From: Capnocytophaga catalasegens
Lineage (GTDB): Bacteria > Bacteroidota > Bacteroidia > Flavobacteriales > Flavobacteriaceae
Length of the DNA: 64,000 nt
Assembly (NCBI RefSeq): GCF_026005215.1
Contig: NZ_BPMA01000018.1
Coordinates: 1 to 64,000 of the forward strand
Direction: 5' to 3'
Position numbers and translations under genes: made by a program. Positions 8,697 to 18,220 of this stretch are shown here, piece after piece; position 1 is the first letter of the stretch, and every line of letters begins with the position of its first letter. A model generated the notes under the pieces. That model made no database searches. It saw only the letters and a list, made by a program, of their open reading frames with translations, and was not told the DNA's origin.

Positions 8697-9611
8697 ATGA
8701 ATTATCAAAAAATTATTTCGCAAATTTATAACAAAATTTTGCTTGAAGAGAATAAAGGTACTATACCGACTTACATACCTGAATTGGCGCGTATCAGTCC
8801 TGAAAAGTTTGGTGTTTATTTCTTAAACTTAAATCAAACACAAATTGGAAAAGGTGATTTTCAAGAAAAATTTTCTATCCAAAGTATTACCAAAGTTTTG
8901 TCTATGACCATGGCGTACAGAGAATTAGGCAACGACTTGTGGAAGCGTGTAGGGATAGAATCTTCGGGAACATCATTCAATTCATTAGTACAATTGGAAG
9001 CCGATAATGGTATTCCTCGCAATCCACTTATCAATGCTGGTGCTATCGTTGTTTGCGATATTCTGCTGTCTGTTTTAAAAAATCCGCAAGAAGATTTTTT
9101 AAAATTTGTACAAGATGTAACTAATAATTCATCTATAAATTATTCGTTACGTGTGGCTAATTCTGAAAAATCAGTCGGTTATCGAAATTTTGCACTTTGT
9201 TATTACATCAAATCGCTGGGAAATATTAAAAATAACCCTATTGATGTATTAGATTTTTATTTCAAACTCTGTTCTATCGAAATGAATTGTCAAGAATTAG
9301 CTCATACTTTTTCTTTTTTGGCTAATGATGGTGTAAAACCTCACGATGGGCAACGTATTTTGACAGAAATACAAACCAAACGTGTTAATGCCATTATGCA
9401 AACGTGTGGTTTTTATGACGAATCGGGAGAATTTGCATTCAGAGTTGGACTTCCTGGAAAAAGCGGCGTTGGTGGTGGTATTGTTTCGGTTATGCCCAAT
9501 CAGTATAGCATTGCGGTATGGAGTCCCCTCCTTAATGAAAAAGGAAATTCGTATCGCGGAATGAAATTTTTAGAAAAATTTACCACACAAACCCGAATTT
9601 CAGTTTTTTAA
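8697..9611 (+). CDS. glsA: Glutaminase
   Basis: The 304-residue product matches the serine-dependent glutaminase A family, which hydrolyses glutamine to glutamate and ammonia. It has the usual length, the Ser-x-x-Lys-type active site SIQSITKV near residue 63, the conserved NPLINAGAI segment, the SEKSVGYRN segment, and the C-terminal GLPGKSGVGGGI glycine-rich strand. The enzyme is cytosolic and supplies ammonia or contributes to acid tolerance in other bacteria; that role here is inferred. The gene is alone on its strand between two leftward genes. Confidence 0.96.
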   Translation: MNYQKIISQIYNKILLEENKGTIPTYIPELARISPEKFGVYFLNLNQTQIGKGDFQEKFSIQSITKVLSMTMAYRELGNDLWKRVGIESSGTSFNSLVQLEADNGIPRNPLINAGAIVVCDILLSVLKNPQEDFLKFVQDVTNNSSINYSLRVANSEKSVGYRNFALCYYIKSLGNIKNNPIDVLDFYFKLCSIEMNCQELAHTFSFLANDGVKPHDGQRILTEIQTKRVNAIMQTCGFYDESGEFAFRVGLPGKSGVGGGIVSVMPNQYSIAVWSPLLNEKGNSYRGMKFLEKFTTQTRISVF

Positions 9612-9653
9612 TTTAATTTAAAAAATGTAAAGATGTAATGTTTAAAAAAAATG

Positions 9654-9679
9654 TAGAGACGCAAAGCATTGCGTCTCTA
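9654..9679. repeat. Perfect inverted repeat downstream of glsA
   Basis: Eleven-base arms TAGAGACGCAA and TTGCGTCTCTA flank a 4-base AGCA loop, 42 bp after the glsA stop. I recall very similar GAGACGC...GCGTCTC palindromes as interspersed repeats in other bacterial genomes, so this may be a dispersed element. It could also end glsA transcription, although no long T-run follows. Confidence 0.7.
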
Positions 9680-9725
9680 TTCAATTAACATATAATAGTT
9701 TTTTTTATAGAAAATTACCCACCCA

Positions 9726-9830
9726 AATGTTTGACGTTCTCCAATCGTTGGAATAGCCCCTGCATCAATGTTTGACATTTTCCAATGATTGGAATAACTC
9801 CTGCATCAATGTTTGACATTTTCCAATCCT
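9726..9830. repeat. 41-bp tandem repeat, about 2.5 copies
   Basis: Units at 9726-9766 and 9767-9807 and a partial unit from 9808 begin AATGTTTGAC and the full units end CTGCATC. Each full unit holds a short internal palindrome (CCAATCGTTGG in the first, CCAATGATTGG in the second). The array fills the gap between the glsA palindrome and the end of the E1 gene. Function unknown. Confidence 0.85.
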
Positions 9831-9849
9831 TTAAAAAATCTCTCAAATA

Positions 9850-12261
9850 TTAAATTAGCTTTGGATATTTTATGGGATTTACTTCATTCATCATCATATA
9901 TATTTTCTCAAAAACATCTTCTACATTTGGTTTTGAAAAATAATCGCCATCAGAAGAAAATGCAGGTCGATGTGCCTTGGCTGTAAGTGTTTCAGGTTTG
10001 CTATCCAGATAACGATATGCGTCTTGTTTTTCCAGTATTTCTTGTAGCAAATACGCTGATGCTCCGCCAGGAACATCTTCATCAATAATTAACAAACGAT
10101 TTGTTTTTTGAATACTTTTCACTACATCTTTATTTATATCAAAAGGAAGTAATGATTGTACATCAATAATTTCAATACTAATATCAAATTTTTCTAATTC
10201 GCTAACTGCTTGTTCTACAATACGTAATGTAGAACCATACGAAACTACGGTAATATCTTTCCCCTGGCGGATTGTCTCAACTACTCCTATGGGAGTTTTA
10301 AACTTGCCCAAGTTTGTTGGCAATTTTTCTTTCAAACGATAGCCATTGAGACATTCTACAATCAAAGCAGGTTGGTCTCCTTGCAAAAGAGTATTGTAGA
10401 AACCTGCCGCCTTTGTCATATTGCGCGGTACTAATATATAAACCCCTCTAAGCAGATGTAACAACCCGCCCATAGGAGAGCCTGCGTGCCAAATTCCTTC
10501 CAAACGATGCCCTCGTGTACGAACAATTAGTGGTGCTTTTTGACGCCCATAAGAGCGATAATGAAGCGTTGCCAAATCATCACTCATGGTTTGCAATCCG
10601 TACAAGATATAATCCAAGTACTGAATTTCAGCTATTGGGCGTAATCCTCTCATAGCCAAACCGATTCCTTGCCCAATAATCGTTGCTTCACGAATTCCCG
10701 TGTCTGAAATCCGATATTCTCCATATTTTTCTTGCAATCCCTCCAAGCCTTGATTTACATCGCCTATGAAACCTACATCTTCTCCAAAAATAACAACTTC
10801 GGGCTTAGTTTCAAATATTTTATCAAAATTATCTCTTATAACAATACGACCATCTACCATAGGGGCATCTTCTTCATATTGAGGAGCTACTTCTTCTACA
10901 AAAATAGGATTTAATGGTGTTTCGCTATACAAATAGGAATTATATTTCTCTTCAAAGATTTCGTTGTACCTTTGTACCCAATCTCGAAGTTGTGTTACAG
11001 CATCATTTTCTTCATACGTTACATAACGTAATGCTTTGCGAGCTACGCTCATAACATCTTTATAATATGGGTCATCTATTTCAGCCAAAGTATCTTTCAG
11101 ATGAGAAATTTCCATACTATTCAAAGATATTTTTTCAACTTCATACAACAAGTTGATAAGTTCTCTTTTAGCATTTTTGATTGGTGCTTGATAGGCTTCC
11201 CAAGCTTTATTTTTTCCTTGTTTTACTAAGTTTTTAGCTTGTGTATCTATTTGATTTATTTCTTCTTCAGTAGCTATATTAACATTCAAAATCCATTGAC
11301 GCATTTGTGCGATACAGTCATATTCTTTCTCCCATTTCAATCGTTCGGGCGATTTATAACGTTCGTGCGACCCTGAAGTAGAATGCCCTACAGGTTGTGT
11401 AAGTTCTGTAACATGAATAAGTACGGGTACATGTTGTCCACGAGCTATTTGTGATGCTTTCTCAAAAACTTCTAAAAGTGCTGGATAATCCCAACCTTTT
11501 ACTGAGAAAATTTCAAAACCTTCTCCTTTATCATCTCGTTGTAACCCTTTAAGTATTTCAGAAATATTTTCTTTGGTTGTTTGATACTTAGACGGAACCG
11601 AAATACCATAACCATCGTCCCAAATACACATAATTACAGGAACTTGCAATACACCAATAGCATTAAGGGCTTCAAAAAAATGCCCTTCACTAGTACTTGC
11701 ATTTCCTATGGTTCCCCAAGCTACTTCATTGCCCGAATTAGAAAAATTCTCGCTTCCTTCTATCGGAATATTTCGATAAATTTTAGAGGCTTGTGCAAGC
11801 CCCACAAGGCGTGGCATTTGTCCAGCTGTGGGAGAAATATCGCTACTTGTATTCTTTTGATTTACAAGATTTTTCCAATTTCCATTTTCGTCTAAACTAT
11901 GACTTGTAAAGTGTCCTCCCATTTGGCGTCCTGCACTAGTGGGTTCCGCTTTAATATCGGTATGCGCATAAATTCCTGCAAAGAAATTTTCAATAGAAAA
12001 CTCACCAATTGCCATCATCAAAGTTTGGTCTCGATAATATCCACTTCTGAAATCCCCATCTTTAAAAGCTCTTGCCATTGCCAATTGTGGCACTTCTTTA
12101 CCATCACCAAAAATACCAAATTTGCCTTTACCAGTAAGTACTTCTCTTCTGCCAAGCAAGCTACATTCTCTACTAATTACAGCTATTTTATAATCTTCAA
12201 GAACTTGATTTTTAAAATCTTCAAATGATAAGTTTTCTAAACTTGAAATATTTATATCCAT
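9850..12261 (-). CDS. 2-oxoacid dehydrogenase E1, fused alpha and beta subunits
   Basis: The 803-residue product joins an E1-alpha half (about 1-400) and an E1-beta half (about 470-803) in one chain. The alpha half has the thiamine-diphosphate region around GSENFSNSGNEVAWGT. The beta half has FGEDVGFIGDVNQG, RIRDTGI-type and EIQYLDYI segments, and the C-terminal IEIIDVQSLLPFD region. Such fusions are common in Bacteroidota and are usually annotated as branched-chain 2-oxoacid dehydrogenase E1. The exact substrate (branched-chain acid or pyruvate) cannot be decided here, and no E2 or E3 gene is adjacent. The enzyme works in the cytosol in oxidative decarboxylation of 2-oxoacids. Confidence 0.93.
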   Translation of the reverse strand: MDINISSLENLSFEDFKNQVLEDYKIAVISRECSLLGRREVLTGKGKFGIFGDGKEVPQLAMARAFKDGDFRSGYYRDQTLMMAIGEFSIENFFAGIYAHTDIKAEPTSAGRQMGGHFTSHSLDENGNWKNLVNQKNTSSDISPTAGQMPRLVGLAQASKIYRNIPIEGSENFSNSGNEVAWGTIGNASTSEGHFFEALNAIGVLQVPVIMCIWDDGYGISVPSKYQTTKENISEILKGLQRDDKGEGFEIFSVKGWDYPALLEVFEKASQIARGQHVPVLIHVTELTQPVGHSTSGSHERYKSPERLKWEKEYDCIAQMRQWILNVNIATEEEINQIDTQAKNLVKQGKNKAWEAYQAPIKNAKRELINLLYEVEKISLNSMEISHLKDTLAEIDDPYYKDVMSVARKALRYVTYEENDAVTQLRDWVQRYNEIFEEKYNSYLYSETPLNPIFVEEVAPQYEEDAPMVDGRIVIRDNFDKIFETKPEVVIFGEDVGFIGDVNQGLEGLQEKYGEYRISDTGIREATIIGQGIGLAMRGLRPIAEIQYLDYILYGLQTMSDDLATLHYRSYGRQKAPLIVRTRGHRLEGIWHAGSPMGGLLHLLRGVYILVPRNMTKAAGFYNTLLQGDQPALIVECLNGYRLKEKLPTNLGKFKTPIGVVETIRQGKDITVVSYGSTLRIVEQAVSELEKFDISIEIIDVQSLLPFDINKDVVKSIQKTNRLLIIDEDVPGGASAYLLQEILEKQDAYRYLDSKPETLTAKAHRPAFSSDGDYFSKPNVEDVFEKIYMMMNEVNPIKYPKLI

Positions 12262-12357
12262 AACAAACTAAGGTATTAAATAAATTATCAAAGGTGCATT
12301 TTTTCCTTTGAAAAACAATTTATATTTTATTTTAACAAATAATTATTTTTGATTCAA

Positions 12358-12591
12358 TTATACTTCTTTTATATCTTTAAAAAAAATCCATTTCATTAGT
12401 ACGACCTCTCTTCCTTGCTTTTCAAAAGCCCCAAAACGAGGCGCTAAAAAAATAGTAGTAAATCCTGATATGGTTACTGCTATCCAATAATTAAGTTCTG
12501 GAAGTAAAAAATTTACAATAAAACGTAATGTAATGAAAATCAATCCAAAAGATAAAAAATTATATAAAAAAGCTCGTGATTTTGCTGACAT
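12358..12591 (-). CDS. Small two-segment membrane protein
   Basis: From the ATG at 12591 (MSAKSRAF) the product has 77 residues and two hydrophobic segments (about 9-30 and 35-55), then a basic C-terminal tail. A TATCTTTG element (minus strand, 12617-12624) lies just upstream and favours this start over a TTG three codons earlier. I do not recognise the family. Confidence 0.6.
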   Translation of the reverse strand: MSAKSRAFLYNFLSFGLIFITLRFIVNFLLPELNYWIAVTISGFTTIFLAPRFGAFEKQGREVVLMKWIFFKDIKEV

Positions 12592-12660
12592 TTTCTGCAA
12601 ATTTATTTTTTCGGTTCAAAGATACAACTTTATTTGTAAAAAACATTATAATAGACTAAT

Positions 12661-12700
12661 AAAAAATCCGTAAAAGATAAATATCTTAAACGGATTTTTT
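12661..12700. terminator. Hairpin terminator after the transglycosylase-like gene
   Basis: Eleven-base arms AAAAAATCCGT (12661-12671) and ACGGATTTTTT (12690-12700) form a perfect stem with T-runs on both strands. It lies 23 bp after the stop codon of the leftward gene at 12723. Confidence 0.85.
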
Positions 12701-12722
12701 CGATTTATACAAATTAGTTCTT

Positions 12723-13373
12723 TTATTGAATTTTGCTTTTTTCGTCTGCTTCTATAAGCGAAAGGTCATATCCTTGAAAACTCTTCATATAGTTACAAAT
12801 AGTTGTTCCATTGGCGTCTGCAAAAGAATTTCCTCCGTTTGTAGCAAAATATTTTTTAACATTTTTGGCTCCTGCCAAATGTGCTGCTGCCAAAATTCCC
12901 GATTCGGTAATAAGCACTCCTCCGATACGTTTTCCTACATATTTTTCTATTTCATCACGAAGTTGCCATTTGTTGTACGAAATACTAATTTTGAACAATT
13001 TTTCTTGCAATTCGGGCGTAGTTAAAAACTCTTGACTATCTTCTACTCCGTAAAAATCCAACGCTGTTTTACCAAACTGATACTTGCCCATATAGCCATA
13101 ATTATTGACTATAAAATAATTTCCACGAGATTCTCTATACCCCATTTTTTCTTTAAATCCTATATATGATTTTTCATTTTTTCCCAAAAAAGAAAACGAA
13201 TGAATCATACCATCTTCAGGAAGAATAAATGCTGGTTGAGGAAATTCCACTCGCAAGTCTTTGTGAAGTTCATCACGAGTTAGTTTATCTGCATTAAGCA
13301 CCATAAAACTTGACAAGGCCAACGATATTACGCCACCTCCCATAAAAGCATACCTTTTTTTAAATTTAACCAT
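12723..13373 (-). CDS. Lysozyme-like peptidoglycan transglycosylase, membrane-anchored or exported
   Basis: The 216-residue product has an N-terminal hydrophobic segment (about 8-27) and a lysozyme-like core with MGYRESRGNYFIVN (ES, presumed catalytic Glu, about residue 80), YGYMGKYQFGKTAL and a late GILAAAHLAGA helix. This order (ES...GxxGxYQF...AAHLxG) is that of Bacteroidota SLT-like proteins that cleave peptidoglycan glycan strands in the periplasm. Upstream, TACCTTTG on the minus strand (13448-13455) marks a probable -7 element and leaves a leader of about 68 bases. A terminator follows the gene. Confidence 0.82.
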   Translation of the reverse strand: MVKFKKRYAFMGGGVISLALSSFMVLNADKLTRDELHKDLRVEFPQPAFILPEDGMIHSFSFLGKNEKSYIGFKEKMGYRESRGNYFIVNNYGYMGKYQFGKTALDFYGVEDSQEFLTTPELQEKLFKISISYNKWQLRDEIEKYVGKRIGGVLITESGILAAAHLAGAKNVKKYFATNGGNSFADANGTTICNYMKSFQGYDLSLIEADEKSKIQ

Positions 13374-13587
13374 TCATCTTAATTTCTTTGAGACTTATAT
13401 AATTGATTATCAAATAAATACACATTATAGCTCAAAATTTCAAGGGGCAAAGGTACGTCTTTTTTTTAAATAAAAAATTTATATGTTAAAAATATGTTAT
13501 ACTATATTTTAACTTAAATAATTATACTATCAGTTTAAAAATCATTTATGAAAAGATTTTTTTCACTAAAAAAAATTATCATTTAAG

Positions 13588-14376
13588 TTATATATTTAAC
13601 ACTTTGCGAATAGTTTTTAACACTCCAGAATGAACGTTATCTTCTTCAGTAACAAAATTGGCTACTTGTTTGACTTCTGGTTGTGCATTCTTCATAGCGT
13701 AACTAAAATAAGCTGTTTGCATCAGTTCCAAATCATTCAAATAATCGCCAAAAACCATTGTTTCTTGGGGAGAAATTCCTAATTTCTGTTGTATTTGCTT
13801 CAATGCAACCCCCTTATTAACTGATAGATTTGTAATATCAAGCCATTTGTCTCCCGAAACAACGATTTTGAACTGATTTTCATACAATTTCAAACGTTGA
13901 TATGAGTTATTGCGAGGATTATTTTTGTCAAAAATTGCAATCTTGAAAATAGCATCATCAACTTGATACAAATCTGTAACTTGGTGTAATACAGGATAAT
14001 ACTTTCCAATATTATAATACGTTTCTGAATCAGAAGCATTTAAATAAGCACCTTTTTTCCCACAAAGAGCCACACCTATATTGGGGATTGTTTGACAGAT
14101 ATCTAACAACAGTGTAACATTTTGATTATCAATTGTATCCTCATATATTTCTTGTTCTTTGAGTAATACATATCCTCCATTTTCGGCAATAAATCCCATC
14201 TGATGATGTACAGATTTGAAAAATTGTAACAAACTCGGATACTGGCGCCCACTTGCTACACAAAATAATATTTCCCGTTTATAAAGTTCTTGAAAAACCT
14301 CTTGAAAATCAGATGGAAAATGATGATTTTCTCCCAAAAGAGTTCCGTCCATATCGGTTACAATAAGTTTTATCAT
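13588..14376 (-). CDS. Cof-type HAD-superfamily hydrolase
   Basis: The 262-residue product is a Cof/subclass IIB HAD phosphatase. Motif I is VTDMDGTLL (nucleophile Asp at about 8), motif II CVASGRQ, and motif IV VFGDYLNDLELM; a cap domain lies between. These enzymes dephosphorylate small metabolites in the cytosol, and the substrate here is unknown. The ATG at 14376 (MIKLIVTD) fits the family and leaves 11 bp after the upstream gene. A longer frame starting at 14415 would overlap that gene. Confidence 0.9.
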   Translation of the reverse strand: MIKLIVTDMDGTLLGENHHFPSDFQEVFQELYKREILFCVASGRQYPSLLQFFKSVHHQMGFIAENGGYVLLKEQEIYEDTIDNQNVTLLLDICQTIPNIGVALCGKKGAYLNASDSETYYNIGKYYPVLHQVTDLYQVDDAIFKIAIFDKNNPRNNSYQRLKLYENQFKIVVSGDKWLDITNLSVNKGVALKQIQQKLGISPQETMVFGDYLNDLELMQTAYFSYAMKNAQPEVKQVANFVTEEDNVHSGVLKTIRKVLNI

Positions 14377-14387
14377 TGCTTTTGATT

Positions 14388-15014
14388 TTAATTGTTTAAC
14401 AAAACTAAACTCCATACAAAATCCTCAATTTCTCCACAAAAAACCTTGTATTTTTCTTGGCATTGGGGGTGTGTTATTCGGGCTGAAAATTCATTGGCTT
14501 GTATCGAATTTTTATCTAAAATAAGATGCTCTTTGAAATCAACTGATGGTACGTCGGCAGCTTTGTAAAGCGCTTCTTTGGCAGCCCAAATTTTGGTCAA
14601 AATAGAAATTTTTTCGGATTGTAGGTTATTTTTTCCAGATTTCCATTGGGTAAAACGATATGCCAAACGCTCTATGCGTGTTTGTTTTTTTTCAATATCA
14701 ATTCCTATTTTCTGATAACTCAACCCAATTATTGCAAACTGATGGGAATGACTAATTGAAATATATTGCCCATTTGATAAAAAAGGTTTTCCATTTTCAT
14801 TATAATAAAGTGCTTTCTGAGGAATTTCAGCAAGTTGTATCAAATGGCGAACTGCAAGCAAACTCTTGCGATGTCTTTCAGATTTCATCTTAGTAAGTCG
14901 CTCATTATCAATATTTGACAAGCTAATTCCTGAAAATAATTCAGTTTCAGTTTCTGTTATTTTCCAAATAAAAATAGAAGCATCTGTAAGATTTATTTTT
15001 TCAAAAAAAGGCAT
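14388..15014 (-). CDS. 4'-phosphopantetheinyl transferase superfamily protein
   Basis: The 208-residue product carries the Sfp-type signatures: NGKPFL, ISISHSHQFA, the metal-binding GIDIE, and WAAKEALYKA. These enzymes transfer 4'-phosphopantetheine from CoA to acyl or peptidyl carrier proteins. The length suits the two-lobed Sfp type rather than the short AcpS type, and the substrate carrier is not indicated. It starts 4 bp after the FolK-kinase fusion gene and ends 11 bp before the HAD gene, so the three are likely cotranscribed. Confidence 0.9.
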   Translation of the reverse strand: MPFFEKINLTDASIFIWKITETETELFSGISLSNIDNERLTKMKSERHRKSLLAVRHLIQLAEIPQKALYYNENGKPFLSNGQYISISHSHQFAIIGLSYQKIGIDIEKKQTRIERLAYRFTQWKSGKNNLQSEKISILTKIWAAKEALYKAADVPSVDFKEHLILDKNSIQANEFSARITHPQCQEKYKVFCGEIEDFVWSLVLLNN

Positions 15015-15018
15015 TTTA

Positions 15019-16152
15019 CTAATGTTGATTTATCAATGACAAAATATAGTAATAATCTTCTTTATTTTCTACAAAATCTAAATTAGAAATGTCAATAAAT
15101 AAAATATTCATCGTCAGATTATTTCTTAAAAAAGTGAGATAACTATGTTGAATATCATCTAAATATGTTTTCGGAATTCGTTTTTCGTATCCACGCCCAC
15201 GTTTTTCTATATTTTGTAAAAGTCGATCAGAGTTTTGTAACAAATAAACATATAAATCAGGACGTTTTATCTCTTTGTACAAAATATAAAATATTTTTCG
15301 ATATAGAGCAAATTCATCTTCGGTTAACGTAACCCCAGCAAAAATCAATGATTTGAAAATATCATAATCTGAAATTACAAAGTTTTTAAACAAATCTAAT
15401 TGTGATAATTGTTCCGAAACTTGAGTATATCTATCTGTTAAAAATGACATTTCGAGAGCAAAACCATATCGTTGATTATCTGCATAAAATTTTGCCAAAA
15501 AAGGATTATCTTCATAACGCTCCAAAAGTAATTTTCCCAAAAAATCTTCTGAAATTTTTGTTGCCAATGAAGTTTTTCCTGCACCTATATTTCCTTCAAT
15601 TGCTATGTAACTATATCGATTGGCAAAATTTATTTCAGTAGGAAGAAATAATTCTTCTTGTATAATTTTTGCTTCTACAACCTCCTGATTATCAATATAT
15701 AATTGTTGTATTGTTTTTCCTAAAACAGGATGTACATAATCTGATGCTATATCTAACAAAGGTTGCAAGACAAACTTGCGAAAAGGTATCTGCGGGTGTG
15801 GAATGGTTAGTGTTTGAGTTTTTAAAATAAGATTATCATAAAAAAGAATATCCAAATCAATAGTTCGTGGCTGATATTCTTGGGTTTTCAGATTTCTTTC
15901 TCGACCTAAAAAAGTTTCTATGTTTAACAATTCTTGCAAACATTGCTCAGCCGAAAAAAAAGTTTCCACCTCAATACAAGCATTGTAAAACAGTTCTGAT
16001 TCAAACCCCCAAGCTGGAGTTTCATAAATATGGGAAACTGACTTAATTTTACCCAAATGTCTTGAAATAGCTACAACGGCACGTTGCAAATATTCCTTAC
16101 GATTTCCAATATTACTTCCCAATGCTATGTATACCTGATGTGTCGATTTCAT
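15019..16152 (-). CDS. folK: Fusion of HPPK (FolK) and deoxynucleoside kinase
   Basis: The 377-residue chain joins two enzymes. Residues 1 to about 165 are 6-hydroxymethyl-7,8-dihydropterin pyrophosphokinase (ALGSNIGNR, YETPAWGF, RTIDLDILFYDN, PHPQIPFRKF), a folate biosynthesis step. Residues about 178-377 are a P-loop deoxynucleoside kinase with EGNIGAGKTSLA and a DYDIFKS segment, which fits nucleoside salvage. The linker is about 15 residues and both halves keep their motifs. A -7 element TATCTTTG (minus strand, 16158-16165) lies so close to the ATG that the transcript may be almost leaderless. Confidence 0.92.
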   Translation of the reverse strand: MKSTHQVYIALGSNIGNRKEYLQRAVVAISRHLGKIKSVSHIYETPAWGFESELFYNACIEVETFFSAEQCLQELLNIETFLGRERNLKTQEYQPRTIDLDILFYDNLILKTQTLTIPHPQIPFRKFVLQPLLDIASDYVHPVLGKTIQQLYIDNQEVVEAKIIQEELFLPTEINFANRYSYIAIEGNIGAGKTSLATKISEDFLGKLLLERYEDNPFLAKFYADNQRYGFALEMSFLTDRYTQVSEQLSQLDLFKNFVISDYDIFKSLIFAGVTLTEDEFALYRKIFYILYKEIKRPDLYVYLLQNSDRLLQNIEKRGRGYEKRIPKTYLDDIQHSYLTFLRNNLTMNILFIDISNLDFVENKEDYYYILSLINQH

Positions 16153-16308
16153 AATGGCAAAGATACTATTTATTTGGGTAAAAATCTCTTATATTTTCCT
16201 CTTCTTTTTATTATTTTTTACAAAAAACTAATTTTTATAAAAAAAGGAATTTTGAGTCAAAATATATTTTTGTCAAAATTCCTCAATATAAATATTTTCT
16301 ATCAAAAA

Positions 16309-17709
16309 TCAACATTGTTTTTTTAGAAAATGATATAGCAAACGGATACCTACGCCTGTTCCTCCTACTTTGAAATACTTATAAGGTTTATTCAAAAAAG
16401 CTGTTCCTGCAATATCTAGGTGTAACCACGGATAATTTGTAAATCGTTGTAAAAATTTACCTGCAGTAGAAGCACCTCCTTCTGCACCTCCTAAGTTTTT
16501 AATATCAGCAATCGGCGATTTTATATCTTCATCGAATTCGTCCCAGAATGGAAATTCTATCAAACGTTCATAAGTTGCTTCTCCCGATTTTTTTAATTCA
16601 TTTTTTACGCCTTCTGTAGCTGTTCCCATTACAGCACTTCCGTAGTGAGATGTTACGCGTGCAGCTGCTCCTGTAAGGGTCGCCAAATCAATTACCAACT
16701 CTGGATTATAGCGTTCTGCATATACCAAAGCATCTGCAAGGATAAGACGCCCTTCAGCGTCAGTATTTTTAATTTCAACCGTAAGTCCATTCATCATCGT
16801 AAGAATATCGTCTGAAACAAGCGCATTGCTACTTATTCGATTATCAGTAGAAGGAATAAGTCCCACAACATACAACGGCAGTTTATTCTGTGCTATCGCA
16901 CATAGAGTACCTACAACTGCTGCACCTCCCGCCATATCCGATTTCATTTCATCCATATAAGCCCCTGTTTTGATATTATATCCGCCCGTATCATACACAA
17001 CTCCCTTACCTACAAACACATAGGGTTTTTCATTAACAGCATTGTCAGGCTTCCAAGTAAGAATATTAAACGTAGGAGGTTGCTCACTCCCTTGATTTAC
17101 ACCTAATAAACCACCCATTTTCAAATCTTCTATTTGTTTTTTATTAAAAACTTGAACTGAAAAACCAAATTTTTCGCTCAAATTTATTATTTCTTGTGAA
17201 AATTTAACAGAATTCAAATAAGAAACAGGCTCATTAACAAGCGTTCGAGCAATACTTACTGAAGAAATTACATTTTGCAATTCTGTAATATTCTCTTCCG
17301 AAATGGCATTTATTGAAATTGTAAGTTCCTTATTTTCAGAATTTTGTTTTGTTTTATATTTATCAAAAGTGTATTCACTCAAAAGCATTCCTTCTAAAAA
17401 TACAAGAATATCATCTTCGGGAAAAGTCGTTTGTAAAATAGCTTCCGTAATATCTTCTTTTTGTAATAACTGTAAAACCTCATGCCCTAATACCCGTAAT
17501 TTTTCAGCTATTTTTGCTTGATTATCAGCTATTTCCAAAGCTAAAACAACAATAGAAATTGATTTTTCTGTCGGAAGATAGACTACCTTGTTTTCTTTTG
17601 TAGTAAAATATTTTTGACACAAAGGTCGTATTTCCTCGGGTAATTCAGTTATTTGTGAAGTTAAAAAAAGTGTTGTATTAAAATTATTTTTATTTGTTAA
17701 TATTTTCAT
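16309..17709 (-). CDS. pepA: Leucyl aminopeptidase (M17 family)
   Basis: The 466-residue product is an M17 dinuclear-zinc aminopeptidase that removes N-terminal residues from peptides in the cytosol. The catalytic domain shows VFVGKGVVYDTGGYNIK (metal-binding Lys and Asp), MKSDMAGGAA, and the family signature NTDAEGRLILADAL. The C-terminus ends in a GGTGVGIR segment. The N-terminal domain is divergent, as usual. It lies 65 bp after the DUF5606 gene and has no obvious promoter of its own, so it may be cotranscribed with def. Confidence 0.94.
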   Translation of the reverse strand: MKILTNKNNFNTTLFLTSQITELPEEIRPLCQKYFTTKENKVVYLPTEKSISIVVLALEIADNQAKIAEKLRVLGHEVLQLLQKEDITEAILQTTFPEDDILVFLEGMLLSEYTFDKYKTKQNSENKELTISINAISEENITELQNVISSVSIARTLVNEPVSYLNSVKFSQEIINLSEKFGFSVQVFNKKQIEDLKMGGLLGVNQGSEQPPTFNILTWKPDNAVNEKPYVFVGKGVVYDTGGYNIKTGAYMDEMKSDMAGGAAVVGTLCAIAQNKLPLYVVGLIPSTDNRISSNALVSDDILTMMNGLTVEIKNTDAEGRLILADALVYAERYNPELVIDLATLTGAAARVTSHYGSAVMGTATEGVKNELKKSGEATYERLIEFPFWDEFDEDIKSPIADIKNLGGAEGGASTAGKFLQRFTNYPWLHLDIAGTAFLNKPYKYFKVGGTGVGIRLLYHFLKKQC

Positions 17710-17774
17710 TGATACAAGAAGTTTAAACTATCATAAAATAAGTTTCTAAGTAGAGGCAATATTGTTTAGAACTA

Positions 17775-18200
17775 TTATTTCTCTTGTTGTTTATTATTTT
17801 CTTCACTTGAAGATTCTTCTTCCAATAATCCTTTGTCAATCAATATATTATACCATTGAATTATTTTGCGAATATCATTGGCAAAAACTCTATCTTCGTC
17901 ATAATTAGGTAATACAGAAAAGAAATATTCTTCCAATTCGTGTTTTTCAGCTTTGTGTGAAATAGTTGTTTTGTTTCCGTTTTCCTTCTCTTTGATGGCT
18001 TTGAAAATTTCGTGAAGTGGTTTTTCCTCTTCCAAAGTATAAATTGCTATTTCGGAAAGCAAACTCACATTGTTTCTAAGTCCTACATTGATTCGTTTTC
18101 CATCCAAAAGCGAAATAGCTAAAAATCCTGTTCGTGTTTGTGATTGCAATTGATATAATCCGGGTTTTCCCGAAATGGCTAAAATTTTGTCCAATTTCAT
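17775..18200 (-). CDS. DUF5606 family protein
   Basis: The 141-residue product begins MKLDKILAISGKPGLYQL and matches the small Bacteroidota family DUF5606. It is predicted cytosolic, with a Glu/Ser/Gln-rich disordered C-terminal tail after about residue 122. The gene follows def by 20 bp. The pairing with peptide deformylase hints at a link to translation, but no function is established to my knowledge. Confidence 0.82.
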   Translation of the reverse strand: MKLDKILAISGKPGLYQLQSQTRTGFLAISLLDGKRINVGLRNNVSLLSEIAIYTLEEEKPLHEIFKAIKEKENGNKTTISHKAEKHELEEYFFSVLPNYDEDRVFANDIRKIIQWYNILIDKGLLEEESSSEENNKQQEK

Positions 18201-18220
18201 TTGTATTTTAAATTAATTAA

